Positions 1-11,900 are shown, numbered from the stretch's first letter. The stretch is 64,000 nucleotides of DNA from Agrocybe praecox (GCA_964017145.1 OZ024848.1:1996501-2060500); one strand, 5' to 3'. The notes: generated from the sequence alone by a model not told the origin. Translations and numbers: made by a program.

Positions 1-2342
1 ATGATGATTTGTTTTTAGATGAACAACACTGCAGCACTTGCAAATGATCTTCAAGAAGTCACCGATTTTGCCATCCATTTTATTGGCTGCCCGGCAGCCG
101 AATCAACACCACACTTGTATATTTCATCATTGGCAACATGGCAATCCACTTCATCTCTATCAAAGTCATGGAAGGATGCATTTTTGGGTATTCCTACGTA
201 TAAAAATACGAAAGGGATCATTGACTTGCCTTTAATAACAAAGCAAATTGGATATGTCGAGTCTGTTGCATTCTCCATCGATGGCACACAGGTTGTGGCT
301 GCAACGTCCACTGCTATATTGGTGTTAGACGCCACTACCGGCCGACAGCAACGTGCGTTGAATGTTGAGAAATGCCGTTGTGTCAAATTTTCGAGGGATG
401 GTACGAGACTGGTGGCTCTCTCCAACGGCATGGTTTATATATGGGATACATCTACTTACCAACTACTAAAAGAGTTTGATGCCGACTACACAACAATCTC
501 AATTGAAGGAACACAAATTCTGATCATCAAATATCCCATTGGTGCAGACTGTCTTGAACTGCAGGTGCTGGACGTTTCAACAGGCACAATACTGAGAACG
601 GTGGACATGTCCTTGGAATACTATATCCGGAAATACATGTCCTTTTCAAGCGTCGCAAAGAGGTTTTTAATGAAGTTTGGCGACTTTGTTAAAATATGGG
701 ATATATCGACAGATTGCGCAATGGAATCACTTAAACTTAAACCCGGAGGCTATATTTCTTCGGTTTCATTTTCGCCTGACGGAAAACATGTTGTGACATC
801 CTCGTCAGATCGTACTGTACGGGTGTGGGACGCATCGACCGGAAATTCATTGATGGTATTGCAACATAAAGTGTCGGTCGACGCATTCGACTTCTCATCC
901 GGTGGCACACATATCGTGTCTGGTTCACAGGAAGGACCTCTGCACGTGTGGGACATGACAACAGGCGCAAAATTAAAGGTCTTTGCCAATGTAGGTAGTG
1001 TCAGGTTGGTTGCGTTTTCACCAGATGGTACACGTATAGTCTCAGGGTCATGGAGTGGCATGCAGGTTTGGTCTTGGGACAGATCGGCACAAATCGATGA
1101 CACCCAGGATATCACGTCATATAGCGCTCCACAAGAGGTCATTCTAGATGTTGGAATGACGGATGACTCCAAGAAAATCATGTCTGCCACACAGTACAAA
1201 GTTCAGATCTGGGATGCAGTAACAGGGACCGAGCTAAAAGCAATATCGAGTTCTGTCAGGATATCCTCCGCCAAGATCTCTAGAAACGGCGAATACATTG
1301 TTTCTTGCCTGGACGATAAATCTGTAGTCGTGTGGGATGCAACAACTGGCGGTAAAATAATTCATTTGAACAGTGCGGTCCCTCGGGTTTCTCACTCCTT
1401 CGATTTCTACCCCGTTGTTGTTGATTTGTCGAGAAGTGGGAAAAGGATTGCCATTAGTAAAGGGGAACTTCGGACGCTGGAAATATGGAATATACAAACG
1501 GGTAAAGAAACAGAGATTGTCATTGACAAAATTCTGTTTTTTTTCTCGTTTTCAACTGAAGAACAATACATCGTGTGCGGCTCGGTACATGTACCCAGTG
1601 AAAATGTCTGCATCACCATCTATAACGCTTTAACAGGTATAACAATCAACTATTATTGCTTATTTTGTCTGTTCTAAGAGACTACTTGACAGGTGATATA
1701 AGCCAGGAGATTTACAGTCAGATAGTCTGCGACACAATTCTTGGGCCTTTCTTTTCAACCAACGGGAAAGAAGTTATAGTTTGTTCGCGATACACAAAAA
1801 AATCCACGGATACCTTGTCCGAAATTTGGGATATATCATCTGGTCAACTCCTGAATACAGTCAAAGCATCATCGTATATGCATGACAACTATGACGGAAG
1901 TTTCTCTTTTAAATCAGCCAATCTCTCAAACGATGGAAAGATGCTTGTCGTGGGTTGCAGCGATGGATTTATACGAATTTTCGATGTTCTCGAAGGTGGC
2001 AAGATGACCATAATTGGCTATATCGGTTTAGAACGTATTGGCACTACGGTCACCTTTTCCTGCGACGATAAACGAATAGTCTCTGGACACCTGGACGGAT
2101 CTGTGCGTGTTTGGGACTTGGATAAGTACACAGAAGAGAGTTGGATACTACAAAAGAGCAATTGGATCACTTCTTCTCGGAAACAAGAGCACAGGCTCAT
2201 GTGGGTTTCTGAATTATTGGGAGTCATCCAACCATGCAACACTCTGATCATACCGCCACCTCGGGAGCATGGTTCTGTTGATTTCAAAGAGGCTATGATT
2301 GGCGAAGACTGGGAGAAATGTTACACTCTTTGTAATATGTAG
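1..2342 (+). CDS. NACHT-WD40 NLR-like gene, copy A (WD40 end only)
   Basis: The window opens inside an intron whose acceptor is at 17-18. Two coding exons follow, 19-1636 and 1693-2342, joined over a 56-bp GT-AG intron. They encode 755 residues and stop at TAG 2340-2342. The whole visible part is WD40 repeats, with repeated VRVWD, VQIWD and SPDGTRIVSGS signatures, expected to fold as one or two beta-propellers. It aligns end to end with the C-terminal halves of copies B and C, including the exon boundary just before MNN, so the NACHT and N-terminal domains should lie to the left of the window. In this family the WD40 part senses a ligand and controls the NACHT ATPase. No frameshift or internal stop is seen in the visible part. 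Whether the missing 5' part is intact is unknown. Confidence 0.88.
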
Positions 2343-2950
2343 TATTTTCAATGTGTTTCCTTCGAGTTGCTAGGAACAGACTACGTAGAAATATATATTC
2401 CAACTTGACGGTCGAACACACGCTGATGCTACAGTAGCCGTGACATCCATAATCCACCATGATTGCAATCGTCATCGAATAAATCTTGGGCGGCCTATGG
2501 GGCTATATTCTAGTATTGTCAATGTCCCTTCACAAAAAATGTTTTTGCACCTACAGTAGTATGATTCTCGTTTATATTAGTACATGCCATGAGAACCCGA
2601 AGTAATCAAAAAAAAACAGGTGAAAGCTCAAGAAGTGCGAAGATGCGGATGCACGGAAACGGAAAGAAGGAGGATTGTTTGCCCATGAGGGACAGGAGTA
2701 ACTAGTAACACGTTGCTACTGCTCTCTGGAACACTATGTGCTCCTCAAAACAGTAGCATTATACCAGAAAACTTCCTGGTCAATGCAGTACATGCGCAGA
2801 CGCCGGAGACGATTCAAATAACGAGGTTGCATTTGAAAAACCACAAGATAGTTACTCTGTCGCCTCACTAATCAAAAACAACAATAGCATAATAAAAAAC
2901 ACACAGGACATCCTCCACCCTAAATCTGATACAGATATATCAGATGCGAT
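2343..2950. other. 3' flank of NLR copy A
   Basis: This is non-coding sequence paralogous to the flanks downstream of copies B (21595-22300) and C (34975-34300, inverted). It shares the run just after the stop codon and an ATTGTCAATGTCCCTT block. No gene is visible. It is the spacer between the NLR gene and the convergent IDH 3' end, and probably contains the NLR 3' UTR. Confidence 0.6.
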
Positions 2951-3399
2951 ACAGTTTCGTCTGTCGTTCACTTGCTTGCTTTCTTCCTTCCTTCACGGCG
3001 AGTTAGTTTGTACAGGTTTCCAGGAGAAGGCGAATCATGTTTCGTCAAACATGTCGAGCATTTAGTCGATTAGTTCCTGGATAAATAAATGGTGATAGGT
3101 CAGTCGATTTGTCCATGTTGTGTCGAGTAAATCCCACTGCTGGTTGGAGCATTGGCGAAAAGGAAGGATAGGAAAGGGGGGGAAGACAAGAAGAGAATCG
3201 CAACGAGCGACCAAAGAAGATAAGACCAAAGGTACAAAAAGGGAGGAAATCAGAGAGGGAAGAAAGCAGGAAAGGGGCTTCACAACTTCGTAGTTGCGTT
3301 TGCTGCGAGCTTCTGTTGCAGCTTGGCCTAGAGGAGCGGGAATTGTTAGCATTGCGATCATAAGGATACAGATGGGGAAAGGGTGAGTGATTAGAAAGA
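2951..3399 (-). pseudogene. IDH last-intron, last-exon and 3' UTR relic (block A)
   Basis: Read on the minus strand this matches the final intron, last 16-codon exon and 3' UTR of the intact IDH gene (33832-34300). The last exon reads [15 protein letters not shown] and then stops, against [15 protein letters not shown] in the intact gene. Upstream of about 3400 the homology jumps to the IDH 5' flank, so the exons that should precede this one are absent. It is therefore a non-functional fragment. It faces NLR copy A tail to tail, as the intact IDH faces copy C. Confidence 0.8.
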
Positions 3400-3725
3400 A
3401 AAGGACCCACATCTGGTGCTCTAAAGCTCGTCGACAGAGGCTTCAAGCCCTCCGAGTCGCGGACAACAAACGAACACGAGCTGCAGACCACATCCTGTTC
3501 GCAATGACAGATGCGGTTTAACCTGGATGAAGACTATAATCACTTTGTCGCTGTGACTTTTACCCGATTACTGTTGTCTGAACGATGAAGCTTGAAGCTT
3601 TGAAGTCCGAACCGAAAATGCGAGCAAGTGTGCACGCGGACTACACGGCGCTAAATTTGCCGGTGCTTTTAGGAGCAAAACTTGAGTCCGACGATGATGT
3701 CCTGGTAGGCTTCACCTCTGTCGTT
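3400..3725 (-). repeat. Paralogue of the IDH 5' flank
   Basis: On the minus strand this matches 31710-32020, just upstream of the intact IDH start. Shared blocks include GAGGTGAAGCCTACCAGGAC and CTGCAGCTCGTGTTCGTTTG. It is joined directly to the IDH last intron at about 3398, which implies an internal deletion or rearrangement of a copied IDH locus. Confidence 0.72.
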
Positions 3726-3804
3726 TTGCGTTTTATGTTCAAGCGTTCGCCCTACTTTTGTTCGCCCTCTAATCACTGCTCAGCGCTCAGCGCTCAATAT
3801 TCAA

Positions 3805-4045
3805 GCTGTTGCGTTCATGACTCTGAATCTCGCCCCATCTCTCGATGCCAAGTTGTATTCTTTGTTCACGCCCCCTGGCTTCTTTATTCATTGATGGTCC
3901 CTTCCCTACCGTCTCCCTACCCTCCGTCTCTTGCCTCCCTCCCTTGTTTACTTTCATCAATAACTACCCTCCCTCGATGTAGTGTTTGCCTTCTTTCTTT
4001 CTTCTTCCTTTTTCTGCCCCTGTCGTGGTCTCCCTTTCCATCCAT
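3805..4045 (+). repeat. CT-rich repeat shared with 23700-23912
   Basis: The pyrimidine-rich stretch includes TTGTTTACTTTCATCAATAA, ACTACCCTCCCTC and TAGTGTTTGCCTT. It recurs in the same orientation at 23700-23912, where it follows an F-box/LRR relic. It is a dispersed piece of that relic's 3' flank. The long open frame through it is a low-complexity shadow. Confidence 0.6.
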
Positions 4046-4329
4046 CCTCTTTCCTATCTTCCCAAATGTTTTCGCGCTGTCAGTTCCTTCTCTTCCTTCT
4101 CTTGCTCTATTTCTTATATCTGCATAACGTCGAGGGATCTTCGAACGACGTAAATAGTAAGGCTAGGTGCTCCCTGCGCCACGCCACGCCTCGATTTTCT
4201 CGTTTGCCCTTTGCTTTCGTGCTCACCCCACTTGTCGCTCTCACTCCGTCTGTGGTCAATGGTCTCTCGAATGCTTTTGTTCGGTCTGTTTCCCTAGGGA
4301 CGACGACGAAGAGGCGTAGGTGGTGAAAG

Positions 4330-5699
4330 GATGTTGGAAGTAGTGCGGAAATTCCAGACGAGTGAAAAAAAAAAAGGTTGATAAAGAAGCCGAATCGGAT
4401 AATTATTAGGGTATCAAAAAAAAAAAAAAAAGTAGAAAAAGTAGTAAGTATATTATACGCAGAAAGACATTGTGTTGGAATGGTGATAGTGACAATAATG
4501 ATGGAGATTGGAGGGAAATTGTTTGACCTAGGCCAATGAAGGAAAGAACACGAGAGCCCTCCACCCAGATATATGGTGGATATCATGAGAAGAAAAAAGT
4601 CAAACATATACGAGAGAGAGAGTGAAGAAAGGAAAAGTTCGAACTACAGTACAGACACAATAGTTTTTGTTGAAGAAAAAGGAAGAAGAAAAAGGCGAAA
4701 ACGGACAGCAAGGTCCACAAGAAAGTTATCAGAGGAATGAAAAGATGGAGAAAGAAAAAACAAAACGAAACATAAAAAAAAGAAATACAGATATTGGAAA
4801 ACAGGAATCCAGCCCCAAATATCGAGAGATAACGAGATCAAGCGCGTCGCAGAAAGCAATTTAAAAAGAAAACCTCGCCCGTCATCCCCACCACGACTGC
4901 GACCACCAACTATCCACCGCCCTGGATCACTTATCCCATGTTCCTCCTTTTCCAACCAGGACATGCTAAATCACCTTCACCAATCTTTATTCCAATTCCA
5001 AGCTAGCATTTCGATTGAATCCCTGAAGCAGCAGCATCATCGAATACCTAGGGAATCCGACATTTCGAAGTTACAAATGAGTCAGAAATTGAACGGAATG
5101 TGACGTGGCAGCGCACGCAAGTCTATGCGTTTGTTATAAAGGTGGGATAGGTATCGCGTTTGCTGACTGTGTGAGTGTGTGTTCGATGCTGCAGGAGTTT
5201 GTGAATGTGAATGTGAATACGCGTGTGCCAGTGCGTGTATGGGCATAAGCATATGTGATGGCTGGCTGGATGACATAGGTGCATAGGTGACGACGACGAA
5301 GACGGTGGAGGGTGATGAGAATTTGGAGCTATGGGCAAGGATGGCCAATTATTGGCAATGCTGGGTTGCTTGTAACAATATATATATATTCATTCGTTCG
5401 CCATCTGGGCATGAGCAGCCGCAAGCCTGTAAACAAAAAGAATTTAGTATGTATGTTCGATCGCCCGGACAAAAGGTAAGAACACGAGAAAAATTAAGAA
5501 GATACCAGGTGTTGATGTACGAGCCCAGTCTCGACACCAGCACAAAATGCGGATCGAAAAGAAGGAAAAGAAAAAAATCGAAGAAAAGAAAAGAAAGAAC
5601 ACGTACTGCCTCAACGCGTCATACAAAAAATTATAATTCCTCAAGCTATACGTATCGTTTAATCTATCCAACCTCGTCAGCTCGAAGCTGAGCAACACT
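4330..5699. other. Low-complexity gene-free stretch
   Basis: The stretch holds A-rich runs at about 4366 and 4416, purine-rich GAAAAGAAA-type sequence (4660-4860 and 5560-5610), and a TG-rich patch (about 5160-5260) built from GTGAATGTGAATGTGAA-like units. The open frames here on both strands are compositional artefacts with no recognisable domain. Confidence 0.55.
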
Positions 5700-6845
5700 T
5701 TATCTCCAGTGTCCTGCGAAGGATCGCCATATCCTTGTCCAGAGGGACATAACTTCCAGTGGTAGCTTCGTAATGATTGTCGTTTGATCCACCGCACGGT
5801 GATGGATACGCAGCTCACCATAAGGATGAGGTGGGACAGCATTCTGCTGCTGCTGCTGTGCATGCGAAGACAAAGACGAAGTGAACCCATAAATCGTACC
5901 GAGCCTGTTCAACGATGTCGATGTCTGTCATTGACGTTCGCGGTCTCTGCTGCCAACGATCACGCTGTTCCTGAACTTAGAGACGAAGGAAGATGTGATA
6001 GGTGTAGCAGCAGCAGTGGGTACAGCAGCAGCCGTCTTGCTGCGAACAGGTCTGGGAGGTGCAGGGCGCGAAACGCCCCAAGTTGGAGTGGTAACCACCA
6101 CCTGAGCAGGAGAAGCAACGAGGCTCTGCGTTCATAGATGTCGAACGTGCTGCTGCACCAGGTGTGAATGGCATAGATGTGAGCATCGGTGGGGTTGTAA
6201 ACTGGCGGCGACGTTCTTGGCTGTAGCTGGTACGACAGTAGTGGTGCCCTCGGAATACACAGAGCTAATCCGCGTCTTCTGGTTCCGAGACCGACTCCTG
6301 ATAGACCTGCTGAGAGGCTCAACCATAACGGTAAGCGTGTTCCCCCTTCTGCTTGTACCCCTTTCCCTCTCATTCTCTTCCTTCCCCTCCCTATCCCTCT
6401 CCTCCTTCGTCTTTTCCCTCTTCTCTCCATCATTCACTGTATCCATAGAAGAATCAGCCTGCGATGCACCAGAAGCGGTGCCACCTCCGCGTAGCGCTGA
6501 TGCTCGGCCTTCCACTGCCGTCCTTCGCGTTGGCACCAGCAACTCTGCCACTGAAAATTTCTTATGGCCCGCTCCTTGGGCTTTACCAACCAACGAAGTT
6601 CTAGTCTGCTCCAACAGAAACTGCAGATACGGCGTGGCAGGAACAGCCGGAGCTGTCGTACCAGGGATCTGGACAGGAGGAACCGACACTGGTGCTGGGC
6701 GTGATGCACTCGGAATTGCAGGCACACGATAAGTCGTTGGTGGTGGTGGTAGTGGTGCTGCTGCAAAGAGACAGGCCGGTATACTCCCACTCGGCTGCTT
6801 CCTTCCTCCTTCCTTCGGCTCGGAACCATATTCGACCTGGACGGT
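5700..6845 (-). pseudogene. Relic of a Ser/Pro/Gln-rich protein gene fused to broken IDH exon 8
   Basis: On the minus strand a Pro/Ala-rich then Lys/Glu/Arg-rich open frame runs from IDH-derived sequence at 6902 down to 6132. The likely continuation switches frame several times, with pieces such as AAAVPTAAATPITSSFVSKF and SSHAQQQQQNAVPPHPYGEL. The family is not recognised. The frame changes and the join inside an IDH exon argue that it is dead. The plus-strand open frame at 6217-6732 is its shadow. It could instead be a young chimeric gene, since the first 257 codons are open. Confidence 0.4.
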
Positions 6846-7773
6846 GCTCGTAGTAGGTCCCAGCAGCCTCGTATTGGGAGTTGTATTGACTATTGACTGC
6901 ATAGAAGACGAAAATTAGAACAGGTTTGAATTGCACATCCTCGCGTACTTACGTGTCATAGATTTCTTGGAAGGTGTCCTTGAAGCAACCGTCGTATTCC
7001 TTCAAGATGGTGTTCTTGGTCGACATAAGCTGGACACAAAAATGATGTTAAGATTTTAATCAGGCCAGATGTAGGAGCACCTACCAGTGACATGTGCTTA
7101 TCCAAGGCCATCTTGAACGAGGAGTGGGCGAAACCAGTGATTGACTACAAACAATGAGCATGTTTTCCGATACGTGGAGAATCAGATATACCTCATCAGT
7201 GTTGTACATGGACATGGCGACACCAGGTCCCTTGAAATCATACACATCCATAACAGTGGCAGGAGCACCATCAGCGGGAGTGTAGACCAATTGCAATTTT
7301 CCTGGATCGGGAGCGACGTAGTCTGTCGAGCGGTACTATAGATAGATATTAGCGAAATCGCGAGGATAATAACAAGCATAGGAACGTACCTGGTCACCGA
7401 AAGCGTGTTTGCCAATTGACGATAGGTTTAACCTATCCTGGGATGGGCTTAGGGATTTTGGAAAAGATGATGGGTTCACGGAACACAGTTCCTCCAAGAA
7501 TGTTACGGATCTGGAGAGGAAAAATTTAAGTCCGGAATGGCTAAGAAAGAAATCAGTACGACATACAGTTCCGTTTGGATACCTCCACATTTCCTTCAAG
7601 TTGAACTCCTTCACACGAGCTTCGTCGCGGGTGATGGTTACACATTTAATGCCTAAGTTATGTTCTAAAATGGCGTTGGCAGCGTCTACGGTAACTTGAT
7701 CGTTGGGCTAGGAGTCCATGAACATCGTTTGGGTGCTCCGGTTACAGCGACAGAGCATATCTGATCTCTGTCC
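6846..7773 (-). pseudogene. NADP-isocitrate dehydrogenase pseudogene (exons 2-8, block A)
   Basis: Read on the minus strand this follows intact IDH (32440-33360) exon for exon with all the intervening introns, including the peptide [20 protein letters not shown]. It is dead. A TAG at 7433-7435 replaces the Trp codon after PIPG. One extra base follows (GTCAATTGG against GTCATTGG). The gene begins abruptly in exon 2 near 7773. Exon 8 breaks off after GAGCACCGTC at about 6846, where unrelated Ser/Pro-rich sequence starts. The last exon lies separately at 3350-3396. Confidence 0.88.
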
Positions 7774-7774
7774 T

Positions 7775-8100
7775 CTAATCGTTTCGGGTGTCTCGTCGGC
7801 TTCAGAGACTGCGTCTGGTGAAGGGGATGCTGATGTTGGATCTACGGCTTTGTCGAGGTCTGGGTCGATGAAGTGGACTTCTGGATGGAAGGCGGGAGGA
7901 GGTGCTAGTAGGAGTGCGACTACGTCCAGAACGAGCACGCCGAGCTCGATCGGGTCGAACTCGACGAGTCTGGGTTCGTTTAGGAGGTTGAGGTTGAGGT
8001 TGAGGGGCGGGAGGACCGGGAAAGAGAAAGAAAAGGAGAGGAGAGCGAGTTATTTGAATTCGGATTGATTCGCCGCGTAGGTCTTCGATGTCTGCGGTGC
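7775..8100 (+). pseudogene. C-terminal tail fragment of an F-box/LRR-type relic
   Basis: A Ser/Thr/Arg-rich frame (SGWKAGGGASRSATTSRTST, then SLGSFRRLRLRLRGG) closely matches 23300-23480 on the same strand, where the piece ends a longer F-box/LRR relic. Here it abuts the truncated IDH pseudogene, so only the tail was copied. A GGTTGA micro-repeat lies near 7980-8005. It is not expected to be functional. Confidence 0.55.
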
Positions 8101-8429
8101 CATCACCATCTCCTAAATGGTCTCGGAGCACAGACGACACAGTACTGGTGTCAGTGCGTGATCCCGCATTCGATACCAGCACGGACGAACAATGGTCTGC
8201 AAGCGAGAAAGTAAAAGCAGGCAATCCAACTGATCCGAATCGCTTCATCACCGAACGGTCACGTGTGTTTTTCCATCGCGCGACGCGCGAAGTGATTCAT
8301 TCCGGAATTATTCTTTCTTCCGTGTTCGCTCTTGTACTTTTCTTCTTAAATGCGGCACACTGTTTTCGAAGAAAGTATTTCCCTTCAATGATGCCGGAAT
8401 TTTAAGTTGTTCGATAGCTGGCAGTTGTC

Positions 8430-9640
8430 GCTTGATATATCGCAGGTCCTGCAAACCTGGTAAGTCCATGTTTCCAGCTACTCTTCCTTACGCATCATTT
8501 TTATGTCTGCTTGTTTCGTAGCAGATCTAGTTCTATCAAAGACGTCGTACATGACCTCAAATTCCGGGCACTCGATCAAGTGAGCTCTTCTCGCGCAAGA
8601 AATGATCAACACATATCGCACAAACTTACGCATCGTTCTTATCATCGCAGAGAGGTTTCTCCATGTCGGCCGCTCCGTTGGGCACTTTGAACTACTGCTC
8701 TTTTCTACGTTTGAAGCTCGACGATGGATGGATCGTATACTGTGTCAGTACGTGCCTTCATTCTGATATGCCATTGTGCTCACATTTATCTCTTTCCAGA
8801 GTCCTCTCATCTCGACGGACGGGTACCGATCAATTGATGCGCTGGGTATGGCGCCCTTGAAGCTAAGCTATCACACGGGTTGCGCAGGATGGACACCTTG
8901 GCAACAACACTGTAAGAATTATTCGTGTTTATGCATATATGCTCTAATTAGTTATCGCTATTTCAGGTTTCTTTACCCTCGTAGTTCGACCGTCCTCTTC
9001 ATCGCGGTCTATGGTACGATGGACATTGGGGACTAGAGAAAGAGATCAAGGGCGTCAACAAATTTGCATATTTTGGTGAGTCCACTCACCCATTTCACAG
9101 ACTTAAACGCGTCTCGAATATCTTTCTATCCATTGCCAGAGCGTGCGTGGAAATTTCGATTCGTTGGGAGCACTCGATACTTCGAAAATATGATCGATGG
9201 GAACTCTGGCGTGTAATACGTTGCAGGCCGCATTGATAAGTATTCATTCTTACTCATGTACCCTACCTTATAGGTTGAGGCTTTCAGCTGCAGCAAGAAT
9301 GTCGTACACAAGTACCCACATCGCCGCCATTGTGCATACACAGCAGGTTTTAAAGCTGTTCGGACATGTTCTACTACCCCCATCGACCGCGTAGCGGCCA
9401 GCTTTGAACGAACGCCATAAGACTTCTTGTTTGACGCACACAATCGTCAAAAGAGCTCGCCGTTTATCAACCTAAATCGCGGCGGGTTGTACTTGAGCAA
9501 GTGTGTCTCGCGGGCAAAGAATCGAGCACCGAGGTGCTATTGACAGTGGAAGACGACCAGTGGTTTTGAATGGAGAAACGACGAATGTAGGCTCTTCCGA
9601 CACGTCGAGGATGCCACTTCAACATCCTGGATCTCGGATC
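8430..9640 (+). pseudogene. Relic unit 1 of a tandemly triplicated intron-rich gene
   Basis: Short exon-like blocks separated by GTGAGT/CAG-bounded introns recur in the same order at 12400-13380 and 13440-14660. Shared landmarks are TGGGCACTTTG, TGATGCGCTGGGTATGGCGCC, the CGTAGTTCGACCGTCCTC block and TACGATGGACATT. No continuous reading frame survives. The block before the first intron resembles the first membrane segment of fungal DUF6534-type proteins (better preserved in unit 3), but that link is weak. Confidence 0.5.
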
Positions 9641-9649
9641 CCGTTATCA

Positions 9650-10795
9650 AAACTATACTATTTAAATCAACTACATGCATAGATGGCCGTGACTCTTTTG
9701 ACTTCCGTGCCACCGTACGATTGCAGCCATGCGCGTTCAGCTATATGCGTTGGGGTATTTGACTACCACTTACCTTGAGGTACGCAGCGATCCATATACG
9801 TTGAGTCTCTAATTTACACGTCTTCTTACAGAGGCTCCATATCTCTTGTGCTCGCTCCTGTCATGAATACCCTCAACACTTACAACATCTTCCTAATGAA
9901 GATGTCCCGCTATACGCGAGCACCGTGAGTCCTTGACTTATATCTGGTTCTGTTCGTCTCACGAGTTCAATTTTTAGTATTGGACCCTAGTTATTCCTTT
10001 GATATTTCCCCGCCCCTATTCAAATCTTTCTCCCAAATGCGACCGTCTGGTTCGCCGGTTGTCAATCGCCCAAATCAACAAAAGAGAAAGTATGCTCCCT
10101 GGGGTGCCGTTTGTAGGTTCCAGAAATTTATTGGTGCGCCCGTCCCTTTCGCACTTTTCTTTTCTTTTTCTTTTGAGTATGTACATTCGTGGAGATATGT
10201 CCGTCATCACGTTCTTGTTCTCTTTCGGGTTGCTTCTAGACGCCTATTTTTTCTTGGTATCTGCTCAATACCTTCCTGCGGCTGTTCGTGTTTCATGTTT
10301 CACCGATGCTTCGTCTAGTCTGCGCGATATTGAGCAAGGCTAGCTCCGTCCAATAGTTTAAACCATCAAGAAACTTCGGACCAGACGTGGCATCACTGGG
10401 TCGGGGCGGTTTAACATAAAGAGAGGGTCTACTCCGGACATTGTGCAAGCGCAGATGCACAAAAACATGACTCATGGATTGCACAAGGGTTGGCAGAAAG
10501 TATTTACGGAGGAGGGGTATATGCCAATTAGGTGTGACTTAAGTCGTTGTTCGGCTTCTCCATGTATACGATATATGCCTCATGCTATACAGCAATATGA
10601 CTACTTATCGCAATTTTACTACGAACTCTATAAAATGCGTATAAGCAGATAAAATAAGATTTGCCTTACTCATTGTGCAGCCTTACAGGAATGAACGAAC
10701 GGAGAAAACAATCGTGGGAATACGGTACCTGGGAAGTCCCTCCTACGTGCCAATGAACTTTTGCTTTGATCTTTGGGAAGGTCTGTTGCTCAAAT
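9650..10795 (+). repeat. Paralogous segment X (inverted copy at 29425-30700)
   Basis: The segment matches 30700-29425 read on the minus strand. Shared blocks include CCACCGTACGATTGCAGCCATG, CTTACAACATCTTCCTAATGAAGATG and ATACAGCAATATGA. Exon-like blocks with splice-like borders occur (about 9680-9780 and 9832-9927), but neither copy gives a full frame or a recognised domain. It extends the homology of blocks A and C beyond the IDH remnants. Confidence 0.6.
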
Positions 10796-11205
10796 TTTGG
10801 GACCATTAAATTCCAAAAAGTCCTAACCTGAATTCCCTTATTTCGTGCGTGACTTGTCCAATTTCCCTTCTTCTAACACAAAAATAAGTCGACGAAAACA
10901 TTTTACGAATATACTACATCAATATACTACTGTCTAATTCTGTAACGGTTGATAAACCCATGAGAAGTGAAAATCTTCCGACTGAAACCATTCATTCAGG
11001 ATGATATATTCCCTTCTGTAATTGTAATTCTCCATTGCTCAATTTAAACCTCTCGGCTCTGGAGGACACCATCGTATAAGTATAAGAAATAACGTTAAAT
11101 AAAAGAGAAAATGTAGACAAACCATATCCGTCAAATATATATTCCGAAAAATCTCGCAGAGCACTTCTTGCGCTCGCGCAAGCTGTAGAGATTCAGCATT
11201 CTTTG
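10796..11205. other. Gene-free spacer
   Basis: AT-rich sequence between segment X and the F-box relic. No open frame, tRNA-like fold or repeat was recognised. Confidence 0.5.
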
Positions 11206-11900
11206 ACCATCCCTGAAGACGAACTTAGTGCTGAGCAGTCTCGCACTTCCTTAAGTGAGCGAATGAAACTGGGAGAGAGGGTTGTCCCCGTCTTTCGGAT
11301 GAACCATGTTCTGCACCATAGAACGGTCATGACACTGACTCCTCGCAAGCTCGTTCATGTTTCGGGGAAAAGTGGACCTCGAAAAGACTCTTCACCGGGA
11401 AAGAAGTGGCATGTATTGAGGTCAGAGGAATGGAACAAGCATTTTATGAATATCGTCACCATACGTGAGGTGACTCAGGTCTCGATTGGACGGCAATGGT
11501 ACAACAAGATGCCTAAGATAAAGTGTCAGCATTAAATTTTTAGATAAAGTTCCCGCATGCAGAGGCATGGCCTCAAGGCTGAGAGAGTATAAAGATGTCG
11601 TCTTGGAACGTTTAATCACGAGATAGACAGAAATTGGGATATCGAACCCGTTTACAGGCTTGTCATTCGCTTTAATCGTCAAATGTTCAAGGACCGGCGG
11701 TACCGTAATTCGAGTGAGGAATAAGTGTATAGCTAACGTCATACCAGGGAAGATTTTCAGCACCACTAATTTTGGGAAAGTTACTCCTCGAGGTGCACTA
11801 ACGATGTTATAGATGAATGGAAATGGAAGTTGAAGGGTGTTTCGAGTCAAGAGCGTTCGGAGCGGGATGGGTACAAGTTTAGACATACTACGAGTACGCT
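11206..11900 (-). pseudogene. F-box/LRR-type protein relic
   Basis: The minus-strand frame 11886-11422 has leucine-rich, F-box-associated character (VTFPKLVVLKIF, then VPPVLEHLTI, then TSLYSLSLEAMPLH) typical of the many agaricomycete F-box proteins. A stop interrupts it near 11422, after which the similarity continues in another frame (SFRGPLFPET, SLKEVRDCSALSSSSG) to about 11206. No F-box helix was found upstream. These proteins normally recruit SCF ubiquitin-ligase targets. This copy looks inactivated. Confidence 0.5.

Noticed and set aside
3585..4326. Long plus-strand frames of 114-180 codons
   Set aside because: They run through an IDH 5'-flank copy and a CT-rich non-coding repeat; no domain is present and the paralogous stretch near 23.7-23.9 kb is not open.
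6217..6732. 171-codon plus-strand frame
   Set aside because: It is the shadow of the Pro/Ser-rich minus-strand relic and has only compositional content.
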